Origin: Tethya wilhelma
Taxonomy: Eukaryota; Porifera; Demospongiae; Tethyida; Tethyidae
NCBI GenBank assembly: GCA_964030475.1
Contig: CAXIPT010000003.1
Location: forward strand, 8,224,515 to 8,288,514
Direction of reading: 5' to 3'
Length of the DNA stretch: 64,000 nt
In this document: positions 1 to 12,057 of the stretch, one piece after another
Numbering within the stretch: the first letter of the stretch is position 1
Layout: every line of letters starts with the position of its first letter
The notes under the pieces: model-generated
Seen by the model: only the letters and a program-made list of their open reading frames with translations
Told to the model about the DNA's origin: nothing
Database searches by the model: none
Program-made: the position numbers and the translations under genes

Positions 1-1251
1 TCCTCCCTTCAAGTCAGTGAGAGTGGTGGGACCATAGAGATTGTTGTCATGGCAACCAGTCCAGTCCCTGAGGGGATCGTTGTCGTTAATGCCCTCAACG
101 GAACAGCTCAACGTACGTGTGTGAGAATCAGTAGTGTCACATGACAATACAGATGTGTCACATGATCTTTTGGCCCCTCCCCTCTAACAGACGGTGTTCA
201 CTTCTTCCTCCCCTCTCTGCCTTACCCTTTGAACTTTAGTGACGCACAACAAGCTGTCATCCCTGTACAAATTGTTGACAATGCATATTACGACCCGTTG
301 CAAGTGCTGGGGTTTTCCCTGCAGTTGTCCTCCTCATTGGAGTACTCCCAGGTGATCCTGGGACAGACAGTGGTTGCCGTGACGATAGCAGATGACGAGA
401 ATGGTATGTGTGTGATGTAGGTTGGAGGATGGGTGGTGGAGTGCCTGGTTCCATTGCTGTGTGTGCTCTTGGTCTTTATGTTGGCTGTGTGTGTGTGTGT
501 GTGTGTGCGTGTGTGGCTGTGTGTGTGTGTGTCGTGATTGACCATTTTGAGATGCACGTAAACTGTGTCAAAACTGACATTGGGAATGGGAAGGGTTCTT
601 GTAATATTGTATTCATGTTTTCTCTCTCTCTCTCTCTCTTTCTCTCTCTCAGTGCCGCTGGTCAACATTTCTTCCTCATTGTCAGTGAGGAGTGTTAGAG
701 AGTCTGCTGGTACTGTGACCTTCTCTGTCTCCGTGACAACCACTGTGCCAATGGTACCTGGACTAGTGGAGCTAACAGTGGAGGATGGCTCTGCCAAAGG
801 TAAGAGGGACTGGCTTAGCAGTGGGTAAAGGGGCTATTGTCATTAACACTTTATCGTAATGCTTCTCTCTCTCTCTAGCTGGTGTTGACTATGTGACTCC
901 CGACCCAGTGACTGTAGTATTTGATGGTGTGACTGGAATGGCTCAAATATCAGTGGAGATTCTCCGCAGGAGTGGTTACCAAGGCAACAGGAACTTCAGC
1001 CTGCTACTGAGGAACACTAATCAGGGGGCTGTGTTGTTTGGCCAACAGAGGGACCTCGTCTGGATCCTAGATACTGATGGTACGTGTATCGAAGTCTTAA
1101 CTCTCTTGAATATTGTCAATATCTTATTAATACTTGCATTAATTTTATTAACAGTTAGCTTGTACTAACTTGTGCTTTTGTTAATCCTGCCTTGTTCTTA
1201 TAATTTCAGGAGCTCCGTTCCGATTGGTCCTTGGTAATCTGGAGATCGATT
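1..1251 (+). CDS. Calx-beta repeat extracellular protein, internal exons (partial)
   Basis: Five exons read in one frame: 1-112, 191-403, 653-799, 879-1079 and 1210-1251, each bounded by AG/GT, all with phase-1 junctions. The peptide shows repeated beta-sandwich units ending in acidic-Gly motifs (IADDENG, ILDTDG) and a typical GVDYVTP strand, as in Calx-beta domains, which bind calcium in adhesion proteins, Na/Ca exchangers, ADGRV1 and sponge aggregation-factor core proteins. About 1.5 domains are present; both ends of the gene lie outside. The last exon runs into a single N at 1252, beyond which is an unrelated mobile element, so the gene is cut by a contig join. A tandem-Calx-beta cell-surface or matrix protein is likely; calling it an aggregation factor would be a guess. 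Confidence 0.75.
486..532. repeat. GT dinucleotide microsatellite
   Basis: A (GT)n-type tract with a few C and T interruptions lies in the intron between the second and third Calx-beta exons. A CT-rich tract (619-650) just before the next exon serves as the acceptor polypyrimidine tract. Confidence 0.9.
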
Positions 1252-1252
1252 N
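1252..1252. other. Single N, probable contig join
   Basis: One ambiguous base separates the Calx-beta exon from the middle of a TIR element that also begins inverted-repeat arm A. Arm A homology starts immediately after this base, as expected if two contigs were abutted here. Confidence 0.6.
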
Positions 1253-3069
1253 ACCCTACAGATTCTCTCAATGGTCTCTCTATGGGCAACGTCATTCAAG
1301 TGATTTCGCGTACCAGGCTCTCTCCCTTCTTATTTTTGCGTGCGTGCGTGCATAAATATTCACTGGGAGAGAGCCTGGGAACGAGGCTAGCTCCAACTAT
1401 GAACAGAATCCCGTAAAACACAGAACTGGTGATGTCACAAATCCTTACTGTGGAAAAGCAGAAGCCATAATGTTATTTTTACGTGCAGAAATATTTAGTG
1501 CCACATAAACAGGTGCTTTCGAAGAAAAACTCCTTTCCTGAAATATTCTGTGTGGCTCTCCAGTTAAAGGAATTTTGGAGGACAGCAATTCAATCTCATG
1601 TTTGGGCATAGCACAGTAGGCAAAAGCTTAACTAAAAATGTACTAAAAAAAATCAATTAGCACTTAAACATAAAGTATTATGCTAAATAAACAATTTCCA
1701 AGCACATTCTTTTGTGTAATGAATTGCATTGTGTTTACTTTTTGCTTTCAATTTGATTTATTTTTGGGATTGATTCACAATGAGAAAATAGCCACTGACT
1801 TTTAGATCTAGCTGGGTATATAGATCATGAGTGGGAACAACCGTTACATTATAGTCACATATATCAACAATAACGCCAAGGGATATGGGTGGGGCAGGTG
1901 TTCATCAGTCATCTGTCAAGCGAAGGTGACATTAACACATGATGTAAGAGAAGTAGCAGGCTCCTAGTACTACCACACATACAGGAGGCCAAGTCTCAAA
2001 GATTATATTTAGCAATTCTACAACTATGGTTGTACCTGTGCTATATCTTGATGTGTTACTGCCAGGATTTCATTTATGAAGCATGTATGCCATACGGTCA
2101 CTTTTCTCATGAAACTTTTTGTTTGAGAATATTAATTGGAGTTTGGCAAAAGCTTGGAGAGGGAACTACTTACACAAAACAGACAGCTTTCCTACTGGCT
2201 AGTCTTACTAACCAAACCCTGCATACATTCAAGGGGGCCTGGTGACCATTGTGCGATGCTGGAATGTACACTTATGTTATCTAAGCTACTTTAGTACTTA
2301 GCAGAGAAGGTCTGTCATCCATGGGCCATTGCTGTTGTAGGCTAATTACAATATTGATACATCAGAACTTTCAATATTAGTAATGAGTGGGGGTAATATT
2401 AATTAAACTCTTATTAGATGAGAAGGTCATACTTCTGACATTAGCAGATTCCCAACAAGGCAAGTAAAGCTAATCGATAAGTATGCAAATTTTTTCAATG
2501 GTTCAAGAATGCCAGAGTATGTTTGAAAAGTTGAAAACAAATTGTTTTGTTGTGACGTTTAATTGTACCGATTAGGTTTATGATACTCCTGATGCAAAAA
2601 AGGACCTCAAAACCAGGAAATAAAATCATGTGTTATTAGGAATTGGCCTGTGGTTGTCCTGGCTCATAACTCGGAGAGAGTCTGGGCACAAGACTAGCTT
2701 GGACTATACAATTATTGTCAGTACACATACTTGGATAGCTACTTTCTCTTTCGAGCTCTCTTGCTTGTAGTTTTCTTGCTTCCAGACCCAGCATATCCAT
2801 TTGAGTTTACAGCTACTCCACTCCCTTTTTCAGAATTGTCCTTCGCTCGAGGGCTTTCTTCCTCCTGAGTACTTATTGATTGACCATTTACACCATCACT
2901 AGCTCTCTTGGTGTTTTCTGAGAATTCTTTTTCTCTAGGAGGGATAATGACAATGGCAGCTATACATACTAGCTGGAATACGGCTCCAATCAGCAACCCA
3001 TAATGCAAGAGGTGGTCAAACCACGTCTGTTGAAATAGCTCTTCTAGGCCGTCGGGGATGTCAACACTA
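1253..3069. repeat. Inverted duplication, arm A (contains MANBAL)
   Basis: This stretch recurs in reverse complement at about 12050-13853 with high identity and small indels (for example a short insertion near 1834-1845). It carries a partial TIR element (1253-1392), non-coding sequence (about 1400-2700) in which I see no supported gene, and the MANBAL coding region. Homology ends inside the first codons of MANBAL at about 3070. Confidence 0.9.
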
Positions 3070-3074
3070 GACAT
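2739..3074 (-). CDS. MANBAL: MANBAL-like small membrane protein (UPF0239)
   Basis: A single-exon 111-codon protein beginning MSSVDIPDG. Residues about 15-45 read TWFDHLLHYGLLIGAVFQ then LVCIAAIVIIPP, a hydrophobic transmembrane segment closely resembling the vertebrate MANBAL core (LLRYGLFLGAIFQL). A polar, Ser/Lys-rich tail ends in KRARKRK, like the basic end of the family. Vertebrate MANBAL is about 85 residues; the extra length is in the tail. The frame is open for 33 further codons upstream, but the MSSVD start fits the family best. It lies divergent to the FDFT1 first exon 336 bp away, so the two may share a promoter. Molecular function of the family is unknown. A 5'-truncated copy lies at 12050-12375. 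Confidence 0.85.
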   Translation of the reverse strand: MSSVDIPDGLEELFQQTWFDHLLHYGLLIGAVFQLVCIAAIVIIPPREKEFSENTKRASDGVNGQSISTQEEESPRAKDNSEKGSGVAVNSNGYAGSGSKKTTSKRARKRK

Positions 3075-3409
3075 TTTTCTCCAAGTCTTGGTCAGACCAA
3101 ATATGAAGTGTTGGTGGGCGCTCCTTTTGAATTTGCCATGGATGCGCCCGAATCGGTTACGGAATTTTCTCAAAATTTTTTAGACGTAATCTCGACCGGG
3201 GTCACGCAGGTGCTAGGCGCTAGGCCGGTGTGACCTCTGACCTGTGACCCAGCAATTTACTTCTTAGGGTAGTCGTCCGATTTGTATCAGGTGACTTCAG
3301 AAAATGTTGCAGGTTTTGTATATCACGCGGATGGCTACTTCTGTTTGTAAAACAGCTAAGTACTCCTGTTTTGCGAGGTTTGATTTGTCAGTGTCAATTT
3401 GCTGGAAAC

Positions 3410-3511
3410 ATGGATATGCTGAAGTCAACAATATATCCTAGAGAGATATGGGATTTGATGGTATTTAGGTTTGCAGGTGGAAAAGAAGTTATCATGCCAA
3501 GACTGGATACA
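3410..3511 (+). CDS. FDFT1: Squalene synthase, first coding exon only
   Basis: ATG in a good context (aacATGG) opens 34 codons ending at a GTAAGA donor. The peptide (MDMLKSTIYPREIWDL then MVFRFAGGKEVIMPRLDT) matches the N terminus of animal squalene synthase, with the characteristic RFxxGGKxxxMPxxD pattern seen in human FDFT1. That enzyme condenses two farnesyl diphosphates into squalene at the ER, the first committed step of sterol synthesis. None of the downstream exons (catalytic Asp-rich motifs, C-terminal anchor) could be found in the window; the next 8 kb is repeats. Either the first intron is long, or the scaffold departs from the true locus. Divergent from MANBAL. Confidence 0.7.
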
Positions 3512-5585
3512 GTAAGAACTAACGTAACTTGTTTACAAAACAATACTAGTTAAATTTAAAACACAGAAAGCTACGTGCAATACTTGCAAGATGGAGTGGC
3601 TGTTTAGTAAATTACATGCATAATTCCTTCCTCACAGCAAATCCATCTTTTTTTTATGAGTTTGTTATTCTGTGTCTCATTAAACTTTACCCTTGGTGCT
3701 GCGCACATGCACAAAGGGTTATAATACTTGTTTGTATGTGAGTGTGTTCAGTCATACGTTGCTTTTTTTCAAGTCTTGACACGTGGAATTTGCAGTCATG
3801 ATGTCATCACCCTAAATTCACCCCTGGACCCATTTTGTCGGTTCAGTAAGAAAGTGGATCACTTCAGAGCTACACAAATGCAAAGTTAACAAGTACAAAA
3901 AATGTTTGGCCAAACATAGGAATGGCCAAATCGTAAAAAAGGGAGCAAATAAGATCGGAATGGTCAGATTGAGTGAGGAGTTCATTCACTGTGTCACATA
4001 TGTTCATATCCCTAGCTCAATGACATTGTAGACACGGGAATGAACTCGCTCAGTCTAACAACCATTCCTATCTTGTTTGCTCAACTTTTTTATGATTTGA
4101 CCATTCCTAATGTTTGTATAACATTTCTAATGTTTTTGTCCAATAATAGGCCAGGCAAAAAAAATTATTAGTTTCTCAGGCCCGCCCGCTTCCTATTTTT
4201 GAATGTGTAGGCTTTATATTTTTAATTAATTCATTTGTTATTCTTCGTCACGTGATCAGCACATGGCAACTTTTGTGATCGTTCTCAGTTCAGTCGAGAG
4301 CAAAGATGCTTCTAGCATCGAGAATTGTGTTTCTGTTCGCTAGCCAGACTGTTTTAGCCAGAGACTGGAGAGTTATTAACGTACCTGATGATGAGAGCAA
4401 TGCAGTTTCCTTTGCTGATTTATAATTGAGCACGCTCTTGACCCGTTGGAAATGGGCGTGACATCCGGTTACGCCCCTAAAAATTAAAATAAAAACCCGC
4501 CTGCCCGCATAGTTTTTTGCAAGAAAAAGCCTGAGAAACTAATTTTTTTTTTGCCTGGCCATATCTACATGTAGCCTTTGTCTTACTATGATGTTGTCTT
4601 AGGCAATGTTCCCAGTACGGTAGTACGGGATACATTCGAATGGCAAGGATGGCCAATTAGCGCAATACAAATATTTACGCGAATAACTCTGCAAACACTG
4701 AGCGCTTGGCACTAAAGGCTTCTTAAGCTACTATTTTAGCTCGCTCTTTTTCTAATAAACCCAAAAACATGACCTAAAACCATTGCTAAAGTAACAAACT
4801 AAATTATGCCAAACCTCCAATTTTCTCCATCTTATTCTTAGTCTTCTTCTATCTTCTTACGCCATATCTCAAAGACCATTCACTTTTGGAAGCAATTTTG
4901 AAAAAGCAAACTTAATTTGTTTCTTTGTCTTCAATCGCTTTTGCCATCAGTTTTTTGTGTCTCTCATTGAGTTGCTAGATAGAAGGGGGAAAGTGCCTTC
5001 TCCATAATATTATAGTGGCCATTAATTTCTAAACTCATGCATTATTTATAAACTATCTAGCCTCACGATCCTTTACATATTCAAGTGCGCGTTATTTGGA
5101 ATTTATTGCAAGCATGCAACATTTCAGTGCAACAAGTTCTGTCCTATTCTCTCATTCTCTGTGTTCAGTTCTTCAGTAGGAAAGTTATCTTTAGCATAGA
5201 TAGTAGAGGCTAGCCTCTACCATCTACGTCTTTAGCTAACAAGAGACACATATTATTCAGTCGATCGAGCATGCAGTGCAACAAGTTCTGTCCTATTCTC
5301 TCGTTGTCTGTGTTCTGTTCTTCAGTAGGAAAGTTATCTTTAGCTAGCAAGACTGACACACATATTATTGACATAAATCACATTCAGCTTGAGGTTTCAG
5401 ATTATCAGCTATCTGAAATACATGGATGTACTAAAGTCCATCTGGTTTGAGAATGCCGGTAGAAAAAATTGAATAACTATCTAAATATCCAACCGATTTT
5501 AAAATTTCAAGCACCATTGGAAAGCGCTCGTCCTTCCCGTTCTTTTGGTTGCTTTTCCAGCTTCTTACACCTTACCAGTCAAAAG
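3512..5585. other. Repeat-rich stretch without supported genes
   Basis: Contains a partly palindromic element (about 3888-4145, ends like ACAAGTA...CATTCCTAATG) of a family recurring near 17740, 25400, 29870, 32752, 51317 and 58318; a TIR element (4149-4560); and a dispersed repeat (about 4600-5450) related to 18190-18480, 25110-25320 and 46020-46330. From 5433 a copy of the AAAGTCCATCTGGTTTGAGA element runs into the gap. No coding exon beyond FDFT1 exon 1 was recognised. Confidence 0.6.
4149..4560. mobile_element. TIR element, 412 bp, GGCCAGGCAAAAAAAA termini
   Basis: Starts GGCCAGGCAAAAAAAATTAT and ends with its near-exact inverse (AATTTTTTTTTTGCCTGGCC); the inner part TTAGTTTCTCAGGC also pairs with GCCTGAGAAACTAA. 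No transposase is encoded, so it is non-autonomous. No clear target duplication was seen. Confidence 0.7.
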
Positions 5586-6403
5586 TTAGCTATTTTGCCC
5601 CATATNNNNNNNNNNNNNNNNNNNNNNNNNNNNNNNNNNNNNNNNNNNNNNNNNNNNNNNNNNNNNNNNNNNNNNNNNNNNNNNNNNNNNNNNNNNNNNN
5701 NNNNNNNNNNNNNNNNNNNNNNNNNNNNNNNNNNNNNNNNNNNNNNNNNNNNNNNNNNNNNNNNNNNNNNNNNNNNNNNNNNNNNNNNNNNNNNNNNNNN
5801 NNNNNNNNNNNNNNNNNNNNNNNNNNNNNNNNNNNNNNNNNNNNNNNNNNNNNNNNNNNNNNNNNNNNNNNNNNNNNNNNNNNNNNNNNNNNNNNNNNNN
5901 NNNNNNNNNNNNNNNNNNNNNNNNNNNNNNNNNNNNNNNNNNNNNNNNNNNNNNNNNNNNNNNNNNNNNNNNNNNNNNNNNNNNNNNNNNNNNNNNNNNN
6001 NNNNNNNNNNNNNNNNNNNNNNNNNNNNNNNNNNNNNNNNNNNNNNNNNNNNNNNNNNNNNNNNNNNNNNNNNNNNNNNNNNNNNNNNNNNNNNNNNNNN
6101 NNNNNNNNNNNNNNNNNNNNNNNNNNNNNNNNNNNNNNNNNNNNNNNNNNNNNNNNNNNNNNNNNNNNNNNNNNNNNNNNNNNNNNNNNNNNNNNNNNNN
6201 NNNNNNNNNNNNNNNNNNNNNNNNNNNNNNNNNNNNNNNNNNNNNNNNNNNNNNNNNNNNNNNNNNNNNNNNNNNNNNNNNNNNNNNNNNNNNNNNNNNN
6301 NNNNNNNNNNNNNNNNNNNNNNNNNNNNNNNNNNNNNNNNNNNNNNNNNNNNNNNNNNNNNNNNNNNNNNNNNNNNNNNNNNNNNNNNNNNNNNNNNNNN
6401 NNN
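5586..6403. other. Assembly gap (Ns)
   Basis: A run of Ns of about 818 bases. The left flank is a mobile-element half; the right flank begins at the terminus of another TIR element. Confidence 0.98.
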
Positions 6404-7151
6404 GTCAAAGGTGGAATTACTGGAATGACACGTGACAGTGCACTGGAGCGAGAGTACGCAAACTCCGGGGCCACCGTAAAAATCGAATACGAATCGATCA
6501 TTAATCGATTGTGGATGTTAGTCAAATACAAAAATCGATTACAAAATCGATATCAGATCGATTTTGCTTATCGTAATCGACCACCTATCGAATACAAAAT
6601 CGATTTAATGACATTCACAGTATAGTTGCTATTTTTGTCGCACTTGGCATTCCATAGTAGAGGGCTTAATATTTTATTTTGAATAATGCATTATTACACA
6701 CTACAACTGTACTAAGTTTGGTGGAATTTCAAGGAGGTCACTCGCGAAATGTTGTTGAATTGAAATGGAATGACTTTAATGCTAAAACCGTAGTGCGGAA
6801 CTTTCGTATGGTGCAAATTTTCTCATTTTTTGCATCCCATTCGAATACACGAAAAACTAAACTCTTGCCCAAGTCAAAACTGTACCCAAACAGCTCAAAA
6901 GTGGAAAGATATGGAACGCCATGTGCAACAAAAATAGCAACTACTGTGAATGTTGTTAAATCGATTTTGTATTCGATAGGTGGTCGATTACGATAAGCAA
7001 AATCGATCTGATTGATTTTGTAATCAATTTTTGTATTCGACTTACAATCGATAAATGATCGATTCGTATTCGATTTTTACAGTGGCCCCGGAGTTTGCGT
7101 ACTCTCACTCCAGTGCTGTCACGTGTCATTCCAGTAATTCCACCTTTGACC
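6404..7151. mobile_element. Long-TIR element rich in AATCGAT motifs
   Basis: The left end (GTCAAAGGTGGAATTACTGG) recurs inverted at 7132-7151; each arm is about 200 bp and contains repeated AATCGAT/ATCGATTT units. A truncated relative lies at about 7740-8050. The interior contains a 105-codon open frame that resembles no protein I know and is probably incidental. Confidence 0.75.
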
Positions 7152-8878
7152 TTCGTAAGATATTCATCATCAAGAGAAGCTGAAGCTGCTGGTTGGCTTT
7201 AATAGTTATTAATCACTCTGATTTTCTACCCTACAATAGTCTTCTGCTGCCTCATCTCTAGGCCACTGCCACCTATGATAAATTCTGAGTTTCTCTGCGG
7301 TGTCTCAGTCCATAGATATTATACACTACTATGCTCAGTCAAAGAAAATTTAGTCACTACTCTCTTGGTTATATATATAGTATACCCAGGCCATGCTGTT
7401 CTAAGTGGCTTCATAGAATGGTGGCTTTCAAGATTCAAATCACTTTATATTTAGTCTTCATCTCTTCCTATATGTTAGTAAAAACAATGCCACATGCAGT
7501 GCCACTAGTTAGCTACTAGTGTAAAATGACCCAGTAGCTAAGATCTATCTACGATCTGATGGTTCTTTGTACTAAGCTAATAGCCTAGATACCAAGACTG
7601 CTGGACTGTCTTGGAGGCTGCTGCAAGTCTTTGTCAACCATGCAGCAATGCTGCATGGTGACTTGTAATAATTGGCTCATGTCTTATTTTGCAATTATTC
7701 TATATGTTTGTATATAATATTAGCTCTACCACTAAGCAGATCTCAAAGGTCAAAGGTGAAATTACTGGAATGACACGTGACAGCAGTGGAATGACACGCG
7801 ACCTCCAGGGCCATCGACATGGGTAAAAATCGAATGCCAGTCGATCATTGCAAAAAAATCGATTGTATGTCGAATAAAAATCGATTAAAAATCGAGTACG
7901 GTAGTATATAAAATGCAATAGGACCACCAATCAATTACAAAATCGATATCAGATCGATTTTGCTTATCACAATCGACCACCTATCGAATACAAAATCGAT
8001 TAACGACATTCACTGTATAGTTGCTATTTTTGTCGCACGTGGCGTTCCATAGAAAGAAACTAGCAACACATCTAAGCGATAGGATATCAACAAGCATTTT
8101 AGAACATCCCTACTGACAGGCATATTGAAATACACTCAGTGAATACTGGTAAACCCTCAGGCTCTGCCCTTCGGTTTACTCAATATTACCTCATGTATTT
8201 TTGATAGTGCCCTAGTATAGGCATGCATGTTCTAACATAGACGTATTGTATGTTCTGTGCATCAACTACCATGACCATGACCATATGACTACGCTTTATA
8301 GGTAGCTGCACTTATAGTCAGGGGCATGATGCTATGTTGGCTGCTTTTGTATACTTAGTTTGTGCAGCACTAGGCTAAAGAAAACTATAGCAAGCAATAG
8401 TATAATATTATGGCATGTCTATCAGACCTACTGACGGCCGAACTGTAAAGACTGGAAAACCTGACCATGATTCAAATTTAAATTACCGTATTCTGTACTC
8501 ATGCAGCTGGTTAGAACATATTGTGTAAGCAGATTATCTTTTAAACTCCATTATGTTATACATTAAAGTCAACTCCTAGTTCACTGTTCTGGCAAAGCAT
8601 GCATAGATTAAAAGTAGCGTGGATGCATATGAGCCTTCACGGTTTCTCTAAATAGCACATAGGCATGATCTATATATTAAGTGTAATGGAATGCTCAGTA
8701 AAAGCACAAAAGCCTGGTATCTCAGCAAGTGTTGTTTGCATGATTTTTCAAGACAAATTTCAACTTCGATTTATGAACGTGATCAAGTGCTATGGCTTTC
8801 CATTTTGACCAAAGAGCTGCCATTCTACAGATAACTGAACAGACGGACACACAAACACACATAACCACTACAAATAAC
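7152..8878. other. No supported gene
   Basis: Holds the partial AATCGAT element copy (7740-8050) and, at about 8690-8878, a fragment of the dispersed repeat that also occurs at 10637-10850, 52345-52460, 54165-54420 and 55007-55191. Otherwise I see nothing. Confidence 0.5.
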
Positions 8879-9558
8879 TAGCCTCGTCCCCAGGCCCTCT
8901 GCGTGCTACTATTGTTGATTTGTTACGTTGACGATCCTTACCAGATGATTTTATTTAAGCACGCAGAGGGCCTGGGAAACGAGGGTAGACGCATGGTAGA
9001 CAAGTGATTTTGCGCGTGGGCAGGACTGCTTAGACTGCCCACGTATTTTGCGTATGACATCATCAGTTTGTGAATAATTTTGTGAGCCTATGCTGAGCGC
9101 TAGCGCTTTGGCCTGGAGCTAGACTACAAGCGCAGCCAATCTGAGCTTGAAGGCCAGATGACAGAAGTCAAAAGATGAAGACCAGACAATATAGCCAAGT
9201 AAACATAAATTTGGACTTAGTTTGACCTTAGATACGAGTGATATGTCCAGACATCGCTTCTTTTTACTGTTTTTTTTCAAAATTTCTTGCTGCTTTGAGA
9301 CATTTGGCAGGCATTACCTAGCGTAGTGCTGTGCTACTCAAAAATGTTGCTCTTTGTCTTGCCTCGCGGGCTTGCACAAGAAAAAAAATCTTCAAGACTT
9401 GCTTGCGGTTAGGCCGCCTACGCTACAAGTTTTCTGATGTCATTCACGTGATTTCGTTCACCAGGCCTTCTGCGTGCTAAAAAATTACGAAAATGGTAAA
9501 GATCGTCAATTTAATAAATCAATATTAGCAGCACGCAGAAGGCCTGGGAACGAGGCTA
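8879..9558. mobile_element. TAGCCTCG-terminus TIR element with 9-bp target duplication
   Basis: Begins TAGCCTCGTCCCCAGGC and ends GCCTGGGAACGAGGCTA. ACAAATAAC occurs immediately on both sides (8870-8878 and 9559-9567), a 9-bp target duplication. Both ends carry inner palindromes around a GCACGCAGA(A/G)GGCC motif. No transposase is encoded. It sits inside a copy of another dispersed repeat. Confidence 0.8.
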
Positions 9559-9567
9559 ACAAATAAC

Positions 9568-11721
9568 TGTAACCTTCACCAAGGGTTAATTATGCTAGTT
9601 CGTATACACTAGGAATGGGCAGCATGCAAGTCCCGTGAAGGATCAAGACATAAAACACTAGAAGTCAATGGAAAAGTTGCTATATTATTGAGAAAAACTA
9701 TCTTTAGTGTGCATACTTTAGCAGAGACAGATGTTCCTATACCTATATTGTAAAACTCTGAACTAATTATTTTTTTTCTAGGTCAAAATTTGTTTATACC
9801 AATACAGTGTACATGGAATATGTAAACTTAAGCAGTACCATTGAACCTATAGTGTTACTTTGCTATGGTACAAGAGTGGTTGGACACTGGCTAACCACCA
9901 GTAATTAACTCTATATAGCAAGTCAGGGTACATCAGCTGTGTTTATATAGTGACTATGCTTTGGTACAAGTCATCTGACAGTGTACTATGTGCCCTCGGG
10001 GAATACATATACAACAGCTCTCAGGAGCAACTGCACTGTAATTATTGGTAAAATTTGAGAGAATGCATGCTATTAGCTGAATAATATTGTGTTAAGTAAT
10101 ATTTGTATCATAAGTAACATTAGCTAATTTTATTGTGTATTACTATAACCTTAAGAATCTTATTTTTAACTCAGTCTTTTCCTGTAGTCTTCGTTTTGAA
10201 TTCATATTGTTTCTCATCATAAGTAGTGAAAATTTTCCTTCATGAGACAGAGAGTTCTCATCAATACTGTATAATTAGAACATGTTAAAACATAGAATCT
10301 GATATAATGAATGCTCTTACCGCTGAGCTACTAGTATGTACTGAAATGCTTAGTAAATAGATAGATCAGTACAAAATCTAGCCAGGACACCTCATACCTG
10401 AGGCTGAGACTGCTTTGTCAGTGGCCATGCATGCAGCCAATGTTGGGCAACACTTTATGTCAATACATCTATGCTTACATAGAAAGCAGGCCAACTCTTG
10501 TCTGGCTTGCCAAGCAACACTATTCGACAGTGACAGCAGCAAAGAGCACTATGCATGATGCATGAGCATCATTGAATTCAACATGGATTCTAGATAACGC
10601 ACACTAGATCAGTAGGCGTGGCCTCGAAGCCAAGCGCTAAAGAAGCACAAAAGCCTCAAATCTCAGCAACTACAGTGTTTTGGACAGCAAAAATGTAATT
10701 CTACAAGATTGTTCAGAGCTATGAACGTAAGTACCATCAATTTTGTAGCTAGAACTGCCTTTCGTGAGATTTCGATAGAACAGACAGACAGACAAAACGA
10801 CTACCATAACCCTCTGCACGTGCTACGCACACGCCGAGGCTTAATTATATAGCCTCACAAATATACAACAAAATCAGTGCTATTATAATATTTGTAAGCA
10901 AAGCTTTGTCTGTCTGTCCATTTGTGTGTGCCAATTAATGTGTGTGTGTATGTGTGTGACTGCATAGTTCACCTAAAGTGATGCAACTTATCCGAGCTAT
11001 ATATAGACTGAGCCCATTTGAGCTTAACAGTGGCATTAAGTATCCGACAAAGAAACTAGAGAGGCTATAACTATTTTATACGTGGAGTGAAAAGTCAAAA
11101 ACAATCACACAACAGAAGCATAGTAAGCTAGTGTGAACTTTTTATAGACTATAAGTCTGCTTCTCAGTTGCTGTATACAAAACTTTGCTAGCCAGATATG
11201 AGTTTTGCTATACTCTATATATATCTGAGGTGAGAAGTCCATCCACTTGATTGTCCAAGCGTTCAATTAGAAGAATGTGCAGCGCTATAAACAAAGTGGA
11301 CGTGAGCTCTACGAATGCTAAGGTGCGGCATGACTGTGTTAATTCAGTTTTTCATGATTAAAATTGTATATCTGTACATCTGCCCTTAGAGACCAATGTT
11401 GAAATGATAATGATTCAACTTATCAATTTTGAAGTTTACCTTGAGTTCGGTGGTCATGTGACAATGAATATGTTAAGGTTACATATATTGAATTTTTTGG
11501 TACTATGGGAGGCTATTTTCCAAGGATGATATCAAGTTGATATTTTGAAAAATGTTAATTAAGTTTATTATTAATTAATCCACCTAGCACATAATTAATC
11601 AGGACACAATTAATGAGTTATGGTAAAAATCAATTTTATAGATGGTGCACTTTAATTAAAAAAATTGCCATAACTAATTAATTAGTTAATTAATAATTAA
11701 CTTAATGAACATACCACCCAA
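9568..11721. other. No supported gene; repeats only
   Basis: Includes a dispersed repeat (10637-10850, with CACGTGC-type sequence near its end), a tRNA A-box-like sequence at about 10312-10335 on the minus strand without a clear B box, and a very AT-rich palindromic region (about 11555-11706) built from TTAATTAA-type sequence. No coding exon recognised. Confidence 0.5.
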
Positions 11722-12057
11722 TTATGGGGCCAATATCTTCACGGGAACCATGCCTCCCCAGAATAAAAGGTGTAATTGCTTAATTATGCAATTATTCGAG
11801 GTCAGATGACTATCAAACTTTGTGTGGACATCACAATCCTTGACACGTACCACTTCTCTGAGTTTGANGAAGGCATTTTTACTCCTCAGCAAGTAGGTTG
11901 TGAGCGATTCATAGCTTTTTTCGGGGTTGTTCGGATCATATGCTTGTGTCACATTCTGAATCCTGGTTCCAGTCATTGTACCATTATAACAGTCAGGTGG
12001 TGAGGACTGGTATGGGAATGGGACCGTGTCATTACATCCGTTCTGACAATTGACATC
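11722..12057 (-). CDS. Unrecognised protein fragment, possibly extracellular (partial)
   Basis: An open minus-strand frame reading DVNCQNGCNDTVPFPYQ, then PDCYNGTMTGTRIQNVTQAY and SYESLTTYLLRSKNAF, continuing past a single N at 11868 to KLREVVRVKDCDVHTKF. Cysteines and possible N-glycosylation sites (NGT, NVT) suggest an extracellular protein; I do not recognise the family. The true 3' boundary of the exon is uncertain; the frame stays open to a stop at 11722, but composition after about 11800 looks non-coding. The upstream end stops where MANBAL copy B begins (12050-12057, shared GATGTCAA), so the exon is cut by that breakpoint. Confidence 0.35.
   Translation of the reverse strand, partial: DVNCQNGCNDTVPFPYQSSPPDCYNGTMTGTRIQNVTQAYDPNNPEKSYESLTTYLLRSKNAFXKLREVVRVKDCDVHTKFDSHLTSNNCIIKQLHLLFWGGMVPVKILAP

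Noticed and set aside
288..797. 169-codon minus-strand frame across the Calx-beta exons
   Set aside because: Antisense of the Calx-beta exons and a GT microsatellite; the His-Thr and Arg-Glu runs are microsatellite translation.
2030..2245. 71-codon frame conserved in both inverted arms (also 12854-13069)
   Set aside because: Conservation follows from the recent duplication of the whole arm; no start context, domain or splice signals.
5469..6625. Long open frames across the N gap on both strands
   Set aside because: They are open only because Ns translate as unknown residues; the flanks are mobile-element termini.
10305..10340. Possible tRNA gene on the minus strand
   Set aside because: An A-box-like sequence is present but no B box or acceptor stem; not supportable as a tRNA.
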